Assembly (NCBI RefSeq): GCF_001767295.1
Contig: NZ_CP014944.1
Coordinates: forward strand, 1,178,001 to 1,242,000
Length of the DNA: 64,000 nt
Reading direction: 5' to 3'
Source of the DNA: Colwellia sp. PAMC 20917
Lineage (GTDB): Bacteria > Pseudomonadota > Gammaproteobacteria > Enterobacterales > Alteromonadaceae
Shown: positions 26,035-35,035 of the stretch, in pieces
Numbering within the stretch: position 1 is the first letter of the stretch
How the letters are laid out: every line of letters begins with the position of its first letter
Made by a program: the position numbers and the translations under genes
Notes under the pieces: model-generated
The model's input: the letters and a program-made list of their open reading frames with translations, nothing else
Told to the model about the DNA's origin: nothing
The model's database searches: none

Positions 26035-26726
26035 ATGACAGTTGTGGTGGTGTTTTTTTAGTAAGCTGTACCGTCACATTCGCTGCAACAATCAGTATCA
26101 TTGGACATCAAGGTTGCGGGGCGGTTGACGTACCTGAGCCTGCCACTATTTGGTTATTGGGTTCAGGTTTAAACATAGCTATGATAGTGAATAGAAAGCA
26201 CAGATAAATGACAATTATGGTGGTGTTTTTTCAGCAACCAGTACCGTCACATTTGCTGCAACAATCAGTATCATTGGACATCAAGGTTGCGGGGCGGTTG
26301 ACGTACCTGAGCCTGCCACTATTTGGTTATTAGGTTTAGGTATATTTATGATCGTGAATAGAAAGCACGATAAATGACAATTATGGTGGTGTTTTTTCAG
26401 CAACCAGTACCGTCACATTTGCTGCAACAATCGGTATCATTGGACATCAAGGTTGCGGGGCCGTTGACGTACCTGAGCCTGCCACTATTTGGTTATTGGG
26501 TTTAGGTTCAGGTTTAAACATAGCTATGATAGTGAATAGAAAGCACAGATAAATGACAGTTATGATGGTGTTTTTTTCAGTAAGCACTACCGTCACATTT
26601 GCTGCAACAATCAGTATCATTAGACATCAAGGTTGCGGGGCGGTTGACGTACCTGAGCCTGCCACTATTTGGTTATTGGGTTCAGGTTTAAACATAGTTA
26701 TGATCGTGAATAGAAAGCACAGATAA
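25873..26726 (+). repeat. Five tandem copies of the PEP-CTERM 3' cassette
   Basis: The 3' end of the first PEP-CTERM gene (unit 1, 25873-26036) is followed by four diverged copies starting at 26037, 26210, 26376 and 26555, with lengths of about 164 to 179 bp. Each starts GACA(G/A)TT, contains the near-invariant core GGACATCAAGGTTGCGGGG and encodes a PEP-CTERM tail ending in a stop. Several indels are multiples of three. Copies 2 to 4 keep an open frame; copy 5 has one extra T in a poly-T run. Each copy begins immediately after the previous stop with an overlapping TAAATGACA. Confidence 0.9.
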
Positions 26727-27072
26727 CCTTTGAATATTTAAAAATCTCGTCTAGATGGCCTTTATATTTGTGCTAACTATTCATTTTGGCTATGGCTCGT
26801 TTTTACTACGTTATTTAACAAGTACTATTATAATTGTGATTCTCTCGCATTACATCACGTTAACCTATGGGCACATTATGTTAACCTCTGGGCACATTAC
26901 GTTAACTTGTCGACATATCACCTACTCGACAATAAAAAATAAAAGTAAATATTTACAGTGACTTACGATATGTATGTTTAAATAACAAACAACATACCGT
27001 CTTATCTGCTATTATACAGTTGTACAATTCTTGGAATAAGTTTTTTTGTTCTGTAAAAATTAAGTTTTTTAT
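26727..27072. other. Intergenic region before the second PEP-CTERM gene
   Basis: It contains a 21 bp tandem repeat (26857-26919). Just before the next gene (about 27026-27070) it shows a sequence similar to that before the first PEP-CTERM gene: TTCTGTAA followed by an A/T run. The shared leader suggests both genes arose by duplication and may be regulated together. Confidence 0.45.
26857..26919 (+). repeat. 21 bp tandem repeat, three copies
   Basis: Three 21-base units each begin A(C/T)GTTAAC and continue CTATGGGCACAT or a variant. The spacing is exactly 21 bases (starts 26857, 26878, 26899). It is non-coding and each unit includes the palindrome GTTAAC. Confidence 0.75.
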
Positions 27073-28308
27073 ATGCTGAACGCTTGGCTATATAAAATGG
27101 TGTCTAATTTGAAACTTATCAACTCAATCCTCTGTATTTTGGTGTTGTTTGCTGTGCCTAGCGCACAAGCGAGCTTTCAACCTTTACTAGGCTCAGAACT
27201 AAATAACCAGTCGCTTTATGCCAGTGGTTACATATCTATGGGCGCACGAACAACTATTGGTGGCAATATTCAAAGTGCTACTGCGATAACACTGGCAGCT
27301 AATGCAATTGTCGGTGGTAACGTTGAGGCTGGAACCGCAGTAACACTTGGCGAAGCTGCCGGTGTAAAGGGTTACATTCAAAGCGCAACAACTGTTACCC
27401 TAGGCGCTTCTGCTGTTGTCGACGGCTCTATTATTGCAGGTACCACGGCAACTATTGGTGCGAGTGCAAAAGTTGATGGCGAGCTGAGCGCTGGCACAAC
27501 AGTAACCATAGCGGCAACCGTTGCGGTTGGCGGCAATGTTTTGGCTGGCAGCACAGTAACCGTTGGTGCAGGTTCACTTCTCGGGGGCGATGTTGATGCT
27601 GGAACCACCACCACTATTGGTGCAGATGTTGGTATCGTTGGCGCGCTTACTGCTAATTCTTTGAAAATAGTTGCACTGCCACCCATCGTTGATAGTCAGG
27701 AAGCGCTCATTATGTCTGTGCAACAAGATATAAAAGATATGGGGACAGGAACAGAACTTGTATCAACCACTTTTGGCACCAACGACGAAACACTTGAGGC
27801 GGGTATTTACAGCACGGTAAATTATTTAACCATAGCGATAGGTAAAACCTTAACACTTGATGGTAAAGGTATCGATGGCTCTTGGATTTTTAATATCGCC
27901 AACTATCTGACATTCTCTGCAAACTCAACAGTGATATTGAAAGATGTTACCGATAACAGCACTATTATCTGGAATGTTCTTGGCGATAAAACCGGCTCAG
28001 CAGGTTACACACAACTCGGCGCCGGCGCTGAGGCTAGAGGTTATATTTTTGCTAGAGGTTTTGTTCAAACAGGTGCTGATTCAATGATAGCAGGCATAGG
28101 CGATGATTGTGGCGGCGCTTATTCAGCAAGTAATTTTATTGAATTTGGTGCTGATACTGTTATTGGTAAAAAAGATTGTACCAATGGCGAGTCCAGAGCT
28201 TCTGCAGATAGCATTGCCGTCACTCAAGTTCCCGAGCCTTCAACACTGTGGTTATTCGCTCTAGCACTTTTCGGTTTAGCAATTAAAGCGCAACGTAAAA
28301 AACTTTAA
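27073..28308 (+). CDS. PEP-CTERM secreted protein with beta-helix and ice-binding-like domain
   Basis: This 411-residue paralogue of the protein at 24.9 kb has a signal peptide (ILCILVLFAVPSAQA), about nine beta-helix repeats (VGGNVEAGTAVTLGEAAGV style, residues ~45-200), a DUF3494-like domain (AGIYSTVNYLTIAIGKTLTL, GSWIFNI, IIWNVLG, LGAGAEARGYIF) and the sorting tail VPEPSTLWLFALALFGLA followed by basic residues. The gene has no 3' repeats, in contrast to its neighbour. An IS4 element begins 11 bases after its stop. It should be processed by an exosortase encoded elsewhere. The ligand, whether ice, polysaccharide or none, is not shown by sequence. Confidence 0.85.
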   Translation: MLNAWLYKMVSNLKLINSILCILVLFAVPSAQASFQPLLGSELNNQSLYASGYISMGARTTIGGNIQSATAITLAANAIVGGNVEAGTAVTLGEAAGVKGYIQSATTVTLGASAVVDGSIIAGTTATIGASAKVDGELSAGTTVTIAATVAVGGNVLAGSTVTVGAGSLLGGDVDAGTTTTIGADVGIVGALTANSLKIVALPPIVDSQEALIMSVQQDIKDMGTGTELVSTTFGTNDETLEAGIYSTVNYLTIAIGKTLTLDGKGIDGSWIFNIANYLTFSANSTVILKDVTDNSTIIWNVLGDKTGSAGYTQLGAGAEARGYIFARGFVQTGADSMIAGIGDDCGGAYSASNFIEFGADTVIGKKDCTNGESRASADSIAVTQVPEPSTLWLFALALFGLAIKAQRKKL

Positions 28309-28319
28309 ATTCAATATCA

Positions 28320-29783
28320 CCAATAAAAAGGCTCCTTTGGGATAATGCCGATCAGTTAAGCAATTTATAGCTTGATTAATTTGCTAATGAGATCAAAATC
28401 CAGTGATTGATATCACTGGATTTTTTTTATGCAACTTTCTACCGCGCTTTCTTTAGTTAATTCAAATAACGTCACCGAGTTCCAAAACTTAGCAGAAATT
28501 TTGTCTCCAGAAATTATTAGTGCGGGACTAAAAGAACACGGAATATCTACCATTCGAAAGCGTAAGCTGCCTATGGAAAATATGGTGTGGGCTGTCATTG
28601 GCATGGCATTGTTTCGCAAGTTTCCAATGCGTCAAATGCTTAATCAGTTGGATATTATTTTACCCAGCGGTATCCCCTATGTTGCATCTAGTGCGGTCAC
28701 GCAAGCGAGAAAAAAACTCGGTAGCAAAGTTATAGAAACAGTCTTTCAACAAACGCAACAACAATGGAACCATGATGCTAATCATGGTCAGTGGTGTGGT
28801 TTAAACCTTTTAGGTGTCGATGGTGTTGTGTGGCGAGTGCCCGATACCGATGAAAATAATGAAGAGTTTGCCAAAACAGGGACGCAACATGGCAAAGCCA
28901 GTTACCCTCAAGTACGTATGGTGTGTCAGATGGAATTAACGAGCCATTTATTGACTAACAGTGTCTTTGATAGTGTTGAAGTTAACGAGATGAATCTTGC
29001 GTTAGGGTTAATTGATAAAACACCTGATAATAGTTTAACGCTGTTCGACCGTGGATTTTATTCATTAGGCTTGTTACATCGCTGGCAAAGTACAGGTAAC
29101 ACAAGGCATTGGTTAATGCCACTCAAAAAAAATACACAATATGAAGTTATCAATAGTTTTGGAAGACAAGATAAATTAATCCAATTAACCACAACACCTC
29201 AGTCACGAAAAAAGTTTCCAGAATTACCTAAAACGATGCAAGCACGGCTCATCACCAAAAAAGTGAAAGGAAAAGACCTTCAAATACTCACTTCGATGAC
29301 AGATCCTATGCGCTTTCCATCCGCTGATATTGTTGATTTATATGCCCACCGATGGGAAATTGAGTTGGGATTTAGGGAAATGAAACAGTCGCTATTGGAC
29401 AATCGATTCACATTACGAAGTAATCAACCAGAGCTTATTAGGCAAGAGCTTTGGGGGATATTATTGGCTTATAATTTAATCCGTTATCAAATGGTATTAA
29501 TGGCTAAATCGCTAGACGGTGTCCACCCCAATCAACTGAGTTTTAATGGCGCTTCAATGCATATTATTCACGAATTAACCCAGTTGTCATTCTGCACGCC
29601 AGGTAACATTCCCAAATACACAATGAATATTACAAAGTCGGCTAAGCAATTCGTTTTACCCGGTAGGCGAGAACGGCAATATCCGAGAATGTTGAAATGT
29701 TCAAAGAATAGGTACCCTGTTAAAAGTAAAAATGCCGTTCACCTTAAGTGAACGGCATTATCCTTTGGGAGCCTTTTTATTGG
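28320..29783 (+). mobile_element. IS4 family insertion sequence
   Basis: A complete element of about 1.46 kb lies between imperfect terminal inverted repeats. Both ends start CCAATAAAAAGGCTCC on their own strand and share GGATAATGCCG further in, about 34 bases in all. One transposase fills the element. No target duplication is obvious at the flanks, so the copy may be old or its flank rearranged. A hairpin (GCCGTTCAC/GTGAACGGC) lies just after the transposase gene. Confidence 0.88.
28429..29751 (+). CDS. IS4 family transposase
   Basis: This 440-residue DDE transposase has the first Asp in [10 protein letters not shown], the second in [10 protein letters not shown] and the catalytic Glu in the YREK signature [15 protein letters not shown] with exact family spacing. 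The N-terminal 100 residues form the usual helical DNA-binding region. The frame is intact, so the element may be active. It cuts and pastes its own element; the 34-base ends lie 109 bp upstream of the start and 32 bp downstream of the stop. Confidence 0.93.
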   Translation: MQLSTALSLVNSNNVTEFQNLAEILSPEIISAGLKEHGISTIRKRKLPMENMVWAVIGMALFRKFPMRQMLNQLDIILPSGIPYVASSAVTQARKKLGSKVIETVFQQTQQQWNHDANHGQWCGLNLLGVDGVVWRVPDTDENNEEFAKTGTQHGKASYPQVRMVCQMELTSHLLTNSVFDSVEVNEMNLALGLIDKTPDNSLTLFDRGFYSLGLLHRWQSTGNTRHWLMPLKKNTQYEVINSFGRQDKLIQLTTTPQSRKKFPELPKTMQARLITKKVKGKDLQILTSMTDPMRFPSADIVDLYAHRWEIELGFREMKQSLLDNRFTLRSNQPELIRQELWGILLAYNLIRYQMVLMAKSLDGVHPNQLSFNGASMHIIHELTQLSFCTPGNIPKYTMNITKSAKQFVLPGRRERQYPRMLKCSKNRYPVKSKNAVHLK

Positions 29784-29796
29784 GTCTTTGGCTAAT

Positions 29797-30798
29797 TTAT
29801 GATCTTAACGTTAGTGTAACCAAGGCAATGCCATGATCGGTACTTTCGCCATCTCGTTCAAAGATAGGATTAATTAAATGTCTATCATAGGTGTCGTACG
29901 CACTGACCTGATAAAGACTATCGTGATAACTAGCGTCAAAATCACATGATAATAATATATAATCAAGTACTGAACTGCTCGCACCAAAATAATGTGTCGG
30001 AGTGCGCTGTATTTTTTCTTCTTGAGGAGTTTCATTGCTCACTGCAACTTGAAATAAATCCCAAGCATCTTGCAAGCAATATTTAGCAAGATAGGCATCA
30101 CGGTCAATGGCCGAGACAAACCTTAGGGTGTTAGTCAGTAGATGACTTAGCACACCATCAGTTAAGGTATTATTGAAGTCGCCCATTAATACCATCGGCT
30201 GACCGGTAGTCTCGCGCCGCGCTATGATTTCAATCATTAATAACGTCGCTTCACTGCCACGTTGTATCGTTGAGCCCCAACCACCTGCCACTTGTGCTTT
30301 TAGGCTTTCAATTATGGTTTGCTCTGGCGTGCGACTTATATTTTTATCATCGACTTCAATCATAGAGCGCTTAGATTTAAAGTGCACAACATAACAATCA
30401 CAGTTACCCATATGAGGCACATCAACCGTTGCCCTTAACACTTTTCGGCTAAAAGAGAATTCATCGGTTAAACCTAATGATAGTGCAAGCTCAGTGTTTG
30501 CTTCTACCGCGGCAACTTCAACAATAGGGTAACGAGATGCAATGGCAACAACAGGACGTTTGTAAATAAAATCATCTATCACATGAGGTTCATCAACCAC
30601 GGCAAAATAACAATAGCCCTGCTCTGCAACTAATTGCTCTAGAGATTCGGGACTAAAGACTTCTTGAAAGCCAATAATGTCAGGTTGAAATTCATGTAAA
30701 TATTCAGCAATCCAATGTTGCTTTTTACGCCACTGCTCAGCACTATAAATTCGTTCAAATTCATAGAAAGCATTGGGCGGCTCAAGATAATTAAACAA
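29797..30798 (-). CDS. Endonuclease/exonuclease/phosphatase (EEP) family protein
   Basis: This is an EEP-fold hydrolase. Its motifs are DIIGFQEVFSPESL (catalytic Glu), VVHFKSKRS, LMGDFNNTL and STDHGIALVTL (Asp-His pair). The in-frame sequence continues upstream of the TTG given here, reading VSNLQLKIATFN, and the N of TFN is the usual metal-site Asn. The true protein therefore starts earlier, but no ATG, GTG or TTG lies between an upstream stop at about 30970 and this point; a CTG at 30849 and ATA or ATT codons are the only options. It probably acts on a phosphodiester such as a nucleic acid, sphingomyelin-like or inositol phosphate substrate; this cannot be resolved. It is transcribed beside the DnaQ-like gene. 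Confidence 0.8.
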   Translation of the reverse strand: MFNYLEPPNAFYEFERIYSAEQWRKKQHWIAEYLHEFQPDIIGFQEVFSPESLEQLVAEQGYCYFAVVDEPHVIDDFIYKRPVVAIASRYPIVEVAAVEANTELALSLGLTDEFSFSRKVLRATVDVPHMGNCDCYVVHFKSKRSMIEVDDKNISRTPEQTIIESLKAQVAGGWGSTIQRGSEATLLMIEIIARRETTGQPMVLMGDFNNTLTDGVLSHLLTNTLRFVSAIDRDAYLAKYCLQDAWDLFQVAVSNETPQEEKIQRTPTHYFGASSSVLDYILLSCDFDASYHDSLYQVSAYDTYDRHLINPIFERDGESTDHGIALVTLTLRS

Positions 30799-30964
30799 AT
30801 TAAAGGTCGCTATTTTAAGCTGTAAATTTGATACCGCTACAGAAGGCAGTATGGGATCTATTTCTTCTGGGGCTTTTTTATCTGGATAGTCGATAATGTT
30901 AACTCTAATAAACGTTGAACGAAGAGTATACCTGAGATAAAAAATTAAAAACCAACAAGATAAA

Positions 30965-31579
30965 TTACCATCTAGTTAACAGCTTACTTACGTCACTTTT
31001 TGCTGTCTTTGATAACTTCTGTATTAATGCAAAAGGTACAAACTCGTGGTTAATTTTTTCTTCGATATCATCAAGCATCAACAACCACAATTTTGCCGTC
31101 ATCTCAGCATCAAATAACGCCCGATGAAACGCCCCATCTGATGGAATATTTTTATAACGAATCAGCGTACCTAATTTATGATTAGGCGCGTCTATATTTA
31201 TTCTGCGCGAGACAAGTAATGAACAAATAAATTGCCCAAAATATTTTCGATTAATGTTATTAAGCTCAGCGTTCAGGAATTTTTGATCAAAGGACGCATT
31301 ATGGGCAAGTAAATTATCGTCACCCAGAAAATCGGCAAATTGTGTCATCACTTCACCACAAGAGCCGACATTAGCAAGCATTTGATTAGATATTCCGGTG
31401 TATTGCTCAATAAAACCACTGATCCTAAAACCAGGATTCATTAATGATTGAAATTTATCGGTAACTTTACCGTCTACAATTCTAACCGCACCTATCTCTA
31501 TCGCTCTATCACCTTGATTGGGTGATAATCCTGTGGTTTCAAAATCAAGTACCACTAACGAATTGGCATTTTCATGCAT
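30965..31579 (-). CDS. DnaQ-like 3'-5' exonuclease
   Basis: This 204-residue DEDDh exonuclease has ExoI VVLDFETTGLSP, ExoII LLAHNASFDQKFL and ExoIII FHRALFDAEMTAKLW, so all acidic residues and the His are present. It resembles the proofreading subunit of DNA polymerase III and stand-alone exonucleases such as ExoX. It acts on DNA or RNA 3' ends in the cytoplasm. It is divergent from the SOS-controlled umuDC operon, 150 bp away, which suggests a repair link. It lies upstream of the EEP gene on the same strand, with about 130 bp between. Confidence 0.9.
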   Translation of the reverse strand: MHENANSLVVLDFETTGLSPNQGDRAIEIGAVRIVDGKVTDKFQSLMNPGFRISGFIEQYTGISNQMLANVGSCGEVMTQFADFLGDDNLLAHNASFDQKFLNAELNNINRKYFGQFICSLLVSRRINIDAPNHKLGTLIRYKNIPSDGAFHRALFDAEMTAKLWLLMLDDIEEKINHEFVPFALIQKLSKTAKSDVSKLLTRW

Positions 31580-31698
31580 CTAAGTTAACCCTATAAATTT
31601 ATGCAGCGCTGATTTTAACGGCTCTATTTCAAAATGAAAGTAATCATTACTCATAAGCAATGTTAAATTATTCTGTTCAATAATCAACTTAGAAACTA

Positions 31699-31718
31699 TA
31701 CTGTATAAAAACACAGGT
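31699..31718. promoter_or_regulatory. LexA box (SOS operator)
   Basis: TACTGTATAAAAACACAGGT contains CTGT-N8-ACAG, the LexA consensus of gammaproteobacteria, 13 bases before the umuD start codon and overlapping its likely promoter. It predicts SOS induction of umuDC. Confidence 0.85.
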
Positions 31719-31730
31719 GAGATTTAAGTA

Positions 31731-32144
31731 ATGAAAGTTATTCCTATTTACATTGAAGCAGGTATTTCAGGGTTTGAATCACCCGCAGCCGAATATAAAG
31801 AACTGGGGTTATCACTAGATAAACTCCTTATTAGGCATCCTAATGCCACATTTATTGGCCAAGCATCTGGCGAGTCCATGCAGGGTGTGGGCATTTTTGA
31901 TGGTGATTTACTTATCGTTGATCGTTCACTCACCGCCAGAAATGGTGATGTCATCGTGGCAAATTACAATGGTTGCTTTGTCTGTAAGTTGATTGATAAA
32001 AAGCAAGCTCGGCTGTTATCAGCGTCTAAAGATTTTGCGCCAGTTAGCATCAAGCCCGGAGACGACTTTCAATTAGAAGGTATTGTTACTCGCTCTATTC
32101 GACTCCATCATCAAGCTCCTGAATTAACCGCATGTATGCATTAG
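31731..32144 (+). CDS. umuD: DNA polymerase V accessory protein UmuD
   Basis: This 137-residue S24-type self-cleaving protein has a probable cleavage site at Ala10-Gly11 (IEAGISGFESPAAEY), the nucleophilic Ser49 in GQASGESMQGVGI and the general-base Lys86 in GCFVCKLI. RecA-stimulated cleavage yields UmuD', which joins UmuC to form translesion polymerase V. The gene is preceded by a LexA box and overlaps umuC by 13 bases, indicating translational coupling. The N-terminal arm before the cleavage site is shorter than in E. coli. Confidence 0.93.
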   Translation: MKVIPIYIEAGISGFESPAAEYKELGLSLDKLLIRHPNATFIGQASGESMQGVGIFDGDLLIVDRSLTARNGDVIVANYNGCFVCKLIDKKQARLLSASKDFAPVSIKPGDDFQLEGIVTRSIRLHHQAPELTACMH

Positions 32145-33388
32145 TTGATGCAGTATCTTTTTATGCCAGCGCAGAGAAAGTCTTCGACCCGAGCATAAGA
32201 AACAAGCCCGTTGTTGTTTTAACGAATAACGACGGCTGCATTTGTGCTGTTTGTCCTATTGCTCGACGGCTGGGCATTCCAAAATTCACCCCCTATTTTC
32301 AGATAAAAGACTTACTACATAAGCATGGTGTAGTGGTACGCTCTTCCAACTACGAGCTATATGCTGACTTAAGTGAAAGAATGATGAATGTTATTGCGAG
32401 GTATTGTGATGACCAATATATTTACTCAATTGATGAGTCATTTTTACATTTTAAAAACTATAGTGGCGTTATTAAAGATTGGCACCAATACGGCCATGAA
32501 ATAAGACGTGCTATTTGGAAAGAAACCCGACTACCGGTGGGAGTTGGCTTTGGCACAACATCAACCTTAGCTAAAGCAGCAAATCATGCAGCTAAAAAAC
32601 TTGACGGTTACCAGGGTGTTGCCATTATTGATAACGCGCAAAGTGCGAAAGAAATATTAGAAAAAATGGCAGTAAATCAAGTTTGGGGTATTGGTAATAA
32701 AATATCTCAGCGACTAAAACAGCAAAATATTAGCACGGCTTATCAATTATCAATGCAGTGCCCTAAGATTATGCGCAAGCAATTTAGTGTTGTCACTGAA
32801 CGTACGGTTAACGAATTAAAGGGGATTAGCTGTTTAAGCTGGGATGATGTAAAAGCACCTAAACGGGAAATATTCTCTACACGTAGTTTTGGTCAACGTA
32901 TTGTCGATATACATACATTACAAGCAGCCTTAACCACCCATAGTACGATAGTCGCTAAAAAAGTAAGGCGTCAGTCTTCACTTATCAAAAAACTGCTCGT
33001 GTTCGCTTCAAGCTCACCCCATGATGAAAATTATTACAAACAAACAATGGTTTATACTTTTCCCTTAGCAACAGATAATAGTTGTGATATTGCTACAGCG
33101 GTCAGTTTAATACTCGCTGAAATATTTATACCCGGTGTGCATTTTTATCGTTGTGGTGTCGGTGCAATCGCCTTGGAAAGCAGACAACATCAACAAGCTG
33201 ATTTATTTTTATCTGATCATTCAAACCCAATACTAATGAATTGTCTTGATAGTATTAATAGTCGTTACGGTAAGGGGACATTGACCTTGGGCGCAGAGGG
33301 AAAATCAGACTCCTGGCAAATGAAACGGCACTTTTTAAGTCCACAGTATACAAGTAACTGGCAAGACATCCCCAAAATTAGTTGCTAA
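32132..33388 (+). CDS. umuC: DNA polymerase V catalytic subunit UmuC
   Basis: This 418-residue Y-family polymerase starts MYALVDAVSFYASAEKVFDP and has the NNDGCICAVCPIARRLGI loop and the catalytic pair in YSIDESFLHF. The thumb and little-finger domains follow, ending with a typical DUF4113-like tail. It carries out error-prone translesion synthesis with UmuD'. It overlaps umuD by 13 bases in an SOS operon. Its last ~75 bp are repeated four more times directly after the stop codon in 83 bp units. Confidence 0.95.
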   Translation: MYALVDAVSFYASAEKVFDPSIRNKPVVVLTNNDGCICAVCPIARRLGIPKFTPYFQIKDLLHKHGVVVRSSNYELYADLSERMMNVIARYCDDQYIYSIDESFLHFKNYSGVIKDWHQYGHEIRRAIWKETRLPVGVGFGTTSTLAKAANHAAKKLDGYQGVAIIDNAQSAKEILEKMAVNQVWGIGNKISQRLKQQNISTAYQLSMQCPKIMRKQFSVVTERTVNELKGISCLSWDDVKAPKREIFSTRSFGQRIVDIHTLQAALTTHSTIVAKKVRRQSSLIKKLLVFASSSPHDENYYKQTMVYTFPLATDNSCDIATAVSLILAEIFIPGVHFYRCGVGAIALESRQHQQADLFLSDHSNPILMNCLDSINSRYGKGTLTLGAEGKSDSWQMKRHFLSPQYTSNWQDIPKISC

Positions 33389-33720
33389 ACAAATGAAAAA
33401 ACACTTTTTAAGTCAACAACACAAGAGTAACTACAAGTAACTGGCAAGACATACCCAAAATTAGTTGCTAAACAAATGAAAAAACACTTTTTAAGTCAAC
33501 AACACAAGAGTAACCACAAGTAACTGGCGAGACATACCCAAAATTAGTTGCTAAACAAATGAAACAACACTTTTTAAGTCAACAACACAAGAGTAACCAC
33601 AAGTAACTGGCAAGACACACCCAAAATTAGTTGCTAAACAAATGAAAAAACACTTTTTAAGTCAACAACACAAGGGTAACCACGAGTAACTGGCAAGACA
33701 TCCCCAAAATTAGCTGTTAG
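33389..33720 (+). repeat. Four 83 bp tandem repeats derived from the umuC 3' end
   Basis: The motif AAAATTAGTTGCTAAACAAA occurs in the umuC end and then, with small changes, four more times; the common TTAG starts lie at 33378, 33461, 33544, 33627 and 33710, exactly 83 bases apart. Each unit also has CACTTTTTAAGTC and GTAACTGGC(A/G)AGACA, as in the umuC tail, plus about ten extra bases. 83 is not a multiple of three, so the frame changes between units, but the copied umuC stop lies in each. Four units follow the gene's own copy. Confidence 0.92.
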
Positions 33721-33811
33721 TGTTATTAGTAAGTTTAGTCACGGCAACCTTGAACTCATAATATTCAAGGCTAAAGTTGCTAGTGGTATAAAATGTCAAA
33801 GGGCTACCACC

Positions 33812-35035
33812 TTAAAAGATGTTCACCCCCCACTTTAATGCGTCGTAATAACAATTTAACAGTCTAGTTTCAGAAATTTTATTACTGTCAATAGAACGAG
33901 GAACACGCTTACTCGTTGATACTTCATAATGCTTAGCCAATGTTAATAGTTCTGACAATTCACCTTGTTGCTCAGATAACGCCAGTTTGATATCAGATGA
34001 AAAAATAAAACTCTTTACAATATCTGCCATGGGTAAATTTAATATGGCATCTAAATTACTCAATATTCCGGTTAGAAAAGCCTTTTCTTTAAGGTGACTA
34101 AATGATTTTTCTTTCGTTATGAGTTCCATCATTTTAGCGCGTACTAAAGACTCGATAAAAAGTTCTGGCGAACTTTCAGATGATAATGCTGACATTGATA
34201 TAATGGCAACATACGGCTTTATTTTATCTGTTCCCAAATAGGTAATAGCTTGCTTAATAGAGCTGATTTCAATATTGCCGCACTCTGTCGCACTGTTTAC
34301 CAACTTTAATATACCGCTCACTAACGTTACATCACGGCTAATAATTTCAGTCAGTTGGTTGAAGTCTAAGTGTGGTTTGTAGGCTTCTAAAAAAAGTTGA
34401 ATTAAATTAACTTTTAGAGGAGATATAGACGTGCCGGACTTTATCTCGGGTTTGTGAAAAAAATAGCCTTGATAATAATCTATGGCTAGCGCTTTAAATT
34501 GTTGGTACTGCTGATTCGTTTCAATGCGTTCAACAATTATTTTTATATGACTATTAGTTGATAATAGGCGTTTTTTCAGCCCTTCTATTTGAGTGAAAGT
34601 AACCTGTTCAATGTCAACTTTAATAATAGAGATATATGGAAAAAACACTTCCCATTTACTTTCGAAATCATAATTATCCAACGCAATGACATAACCCTTT
34701 TTATGAAGTTGAGCAACATTAAAAATAAGTTCATCAGAGATGTTTACTGTTTCTATAATTTCAACCACGATATCTTTTGGGTTAAAGAGCAAAGGCGATT
34801 TTTGTAATAAGGTAAACTCATCAAAATTAATAAAGGCCAATTTTCCAAGGCAAACATCGGCTAGATCACCCAATATATGGTTTTGAAGTATAACTTTTGA
34901 AGTTGCTTTTTCTGGAGAATCGCCATTAAATACATTCTCTAAACTGTCTCTAAAGAGTAATTCATAACCGATAGTTTTAAGATTTATATCTAAAATCGCT
35001 TGCCTTGCGATGAAAGTGTTTAATACTATTTCCAT
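33812..35035 (-). CDS. EAL-HDOD signalling protein (YuxH-like)
   Basis: This 407-residue cytoplasmic protein has an N-terminal EAL-like domain (residues ~1-200, with YELLFRD in place of the active EAL loop, DIVVEIIETV and YVIALDNYDFE). A C-terminal HDOD domain follows (~200-400, LFLEAYKPHLDFNQLTEIISRDVTLVSGILKLVNSA). The EAL motif is degenerate, so c-di-GMP hydrolysis is unlikely and it probably binds or senses a partner, as is common in EAL-HDOD proteins. It is transcribed away from the DUF342 gene; a divergent pair of signalling or surface genes is suggested. Confidence 0.85.
   Translation of the reverse strand: MEIVLNTFIARQAILDINLKTIGYELLFRDSLENVFNGDSPEKATSKVILQNHILGDLADVCLGKLAFINFDEFTLLQKSPLLFNPKDIVVEIIETVNISDELIFNVAQLHKKGYVIALDNYDFESKWEVFFPYISIIKVDIEQVTFTQIEGLKKRLLSTNSHIKIIVERIETNQQYQQFKALAIDYYQGYFFHKPEIKSGTSISPLKVNLIQLFLEAYKPHLDFNQLTEIISRDVTLVSGILKLVNSATECGNIEISSIKQAITYLGTDKIKPYVAIISMSALSSESSPELFIESLVRAKMMELITKEKSFSHLKEKAFLTGILSNLDAILNLPMADIVKSFIFSSDIKLALSEQQGELSELLTLAKHYEVSTSKRVPRSIDSNKISETRLLNCYYDALKWGVNIF

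Noticed and set aside
27378-27686. 102-codon minus-strand frame with Pro/Thr/Val-rich repeats.
   Set aside because: It is the antisense shadow of the beta-helix repeats of the second PEP-CTERM gene.
28320-29783. Target-site duplication flanking the IS4 element.
   Set aside because: The bases outside both ends do not match over 8-12 positions, so no duplication can be claimed.
33389-33720. Regular repeats suggestive of a CRISPR array.
   Set aside because: Whole 83 bp units repeat with no variable spacers, there are no cas genes, and the unit derives from the umuC end.
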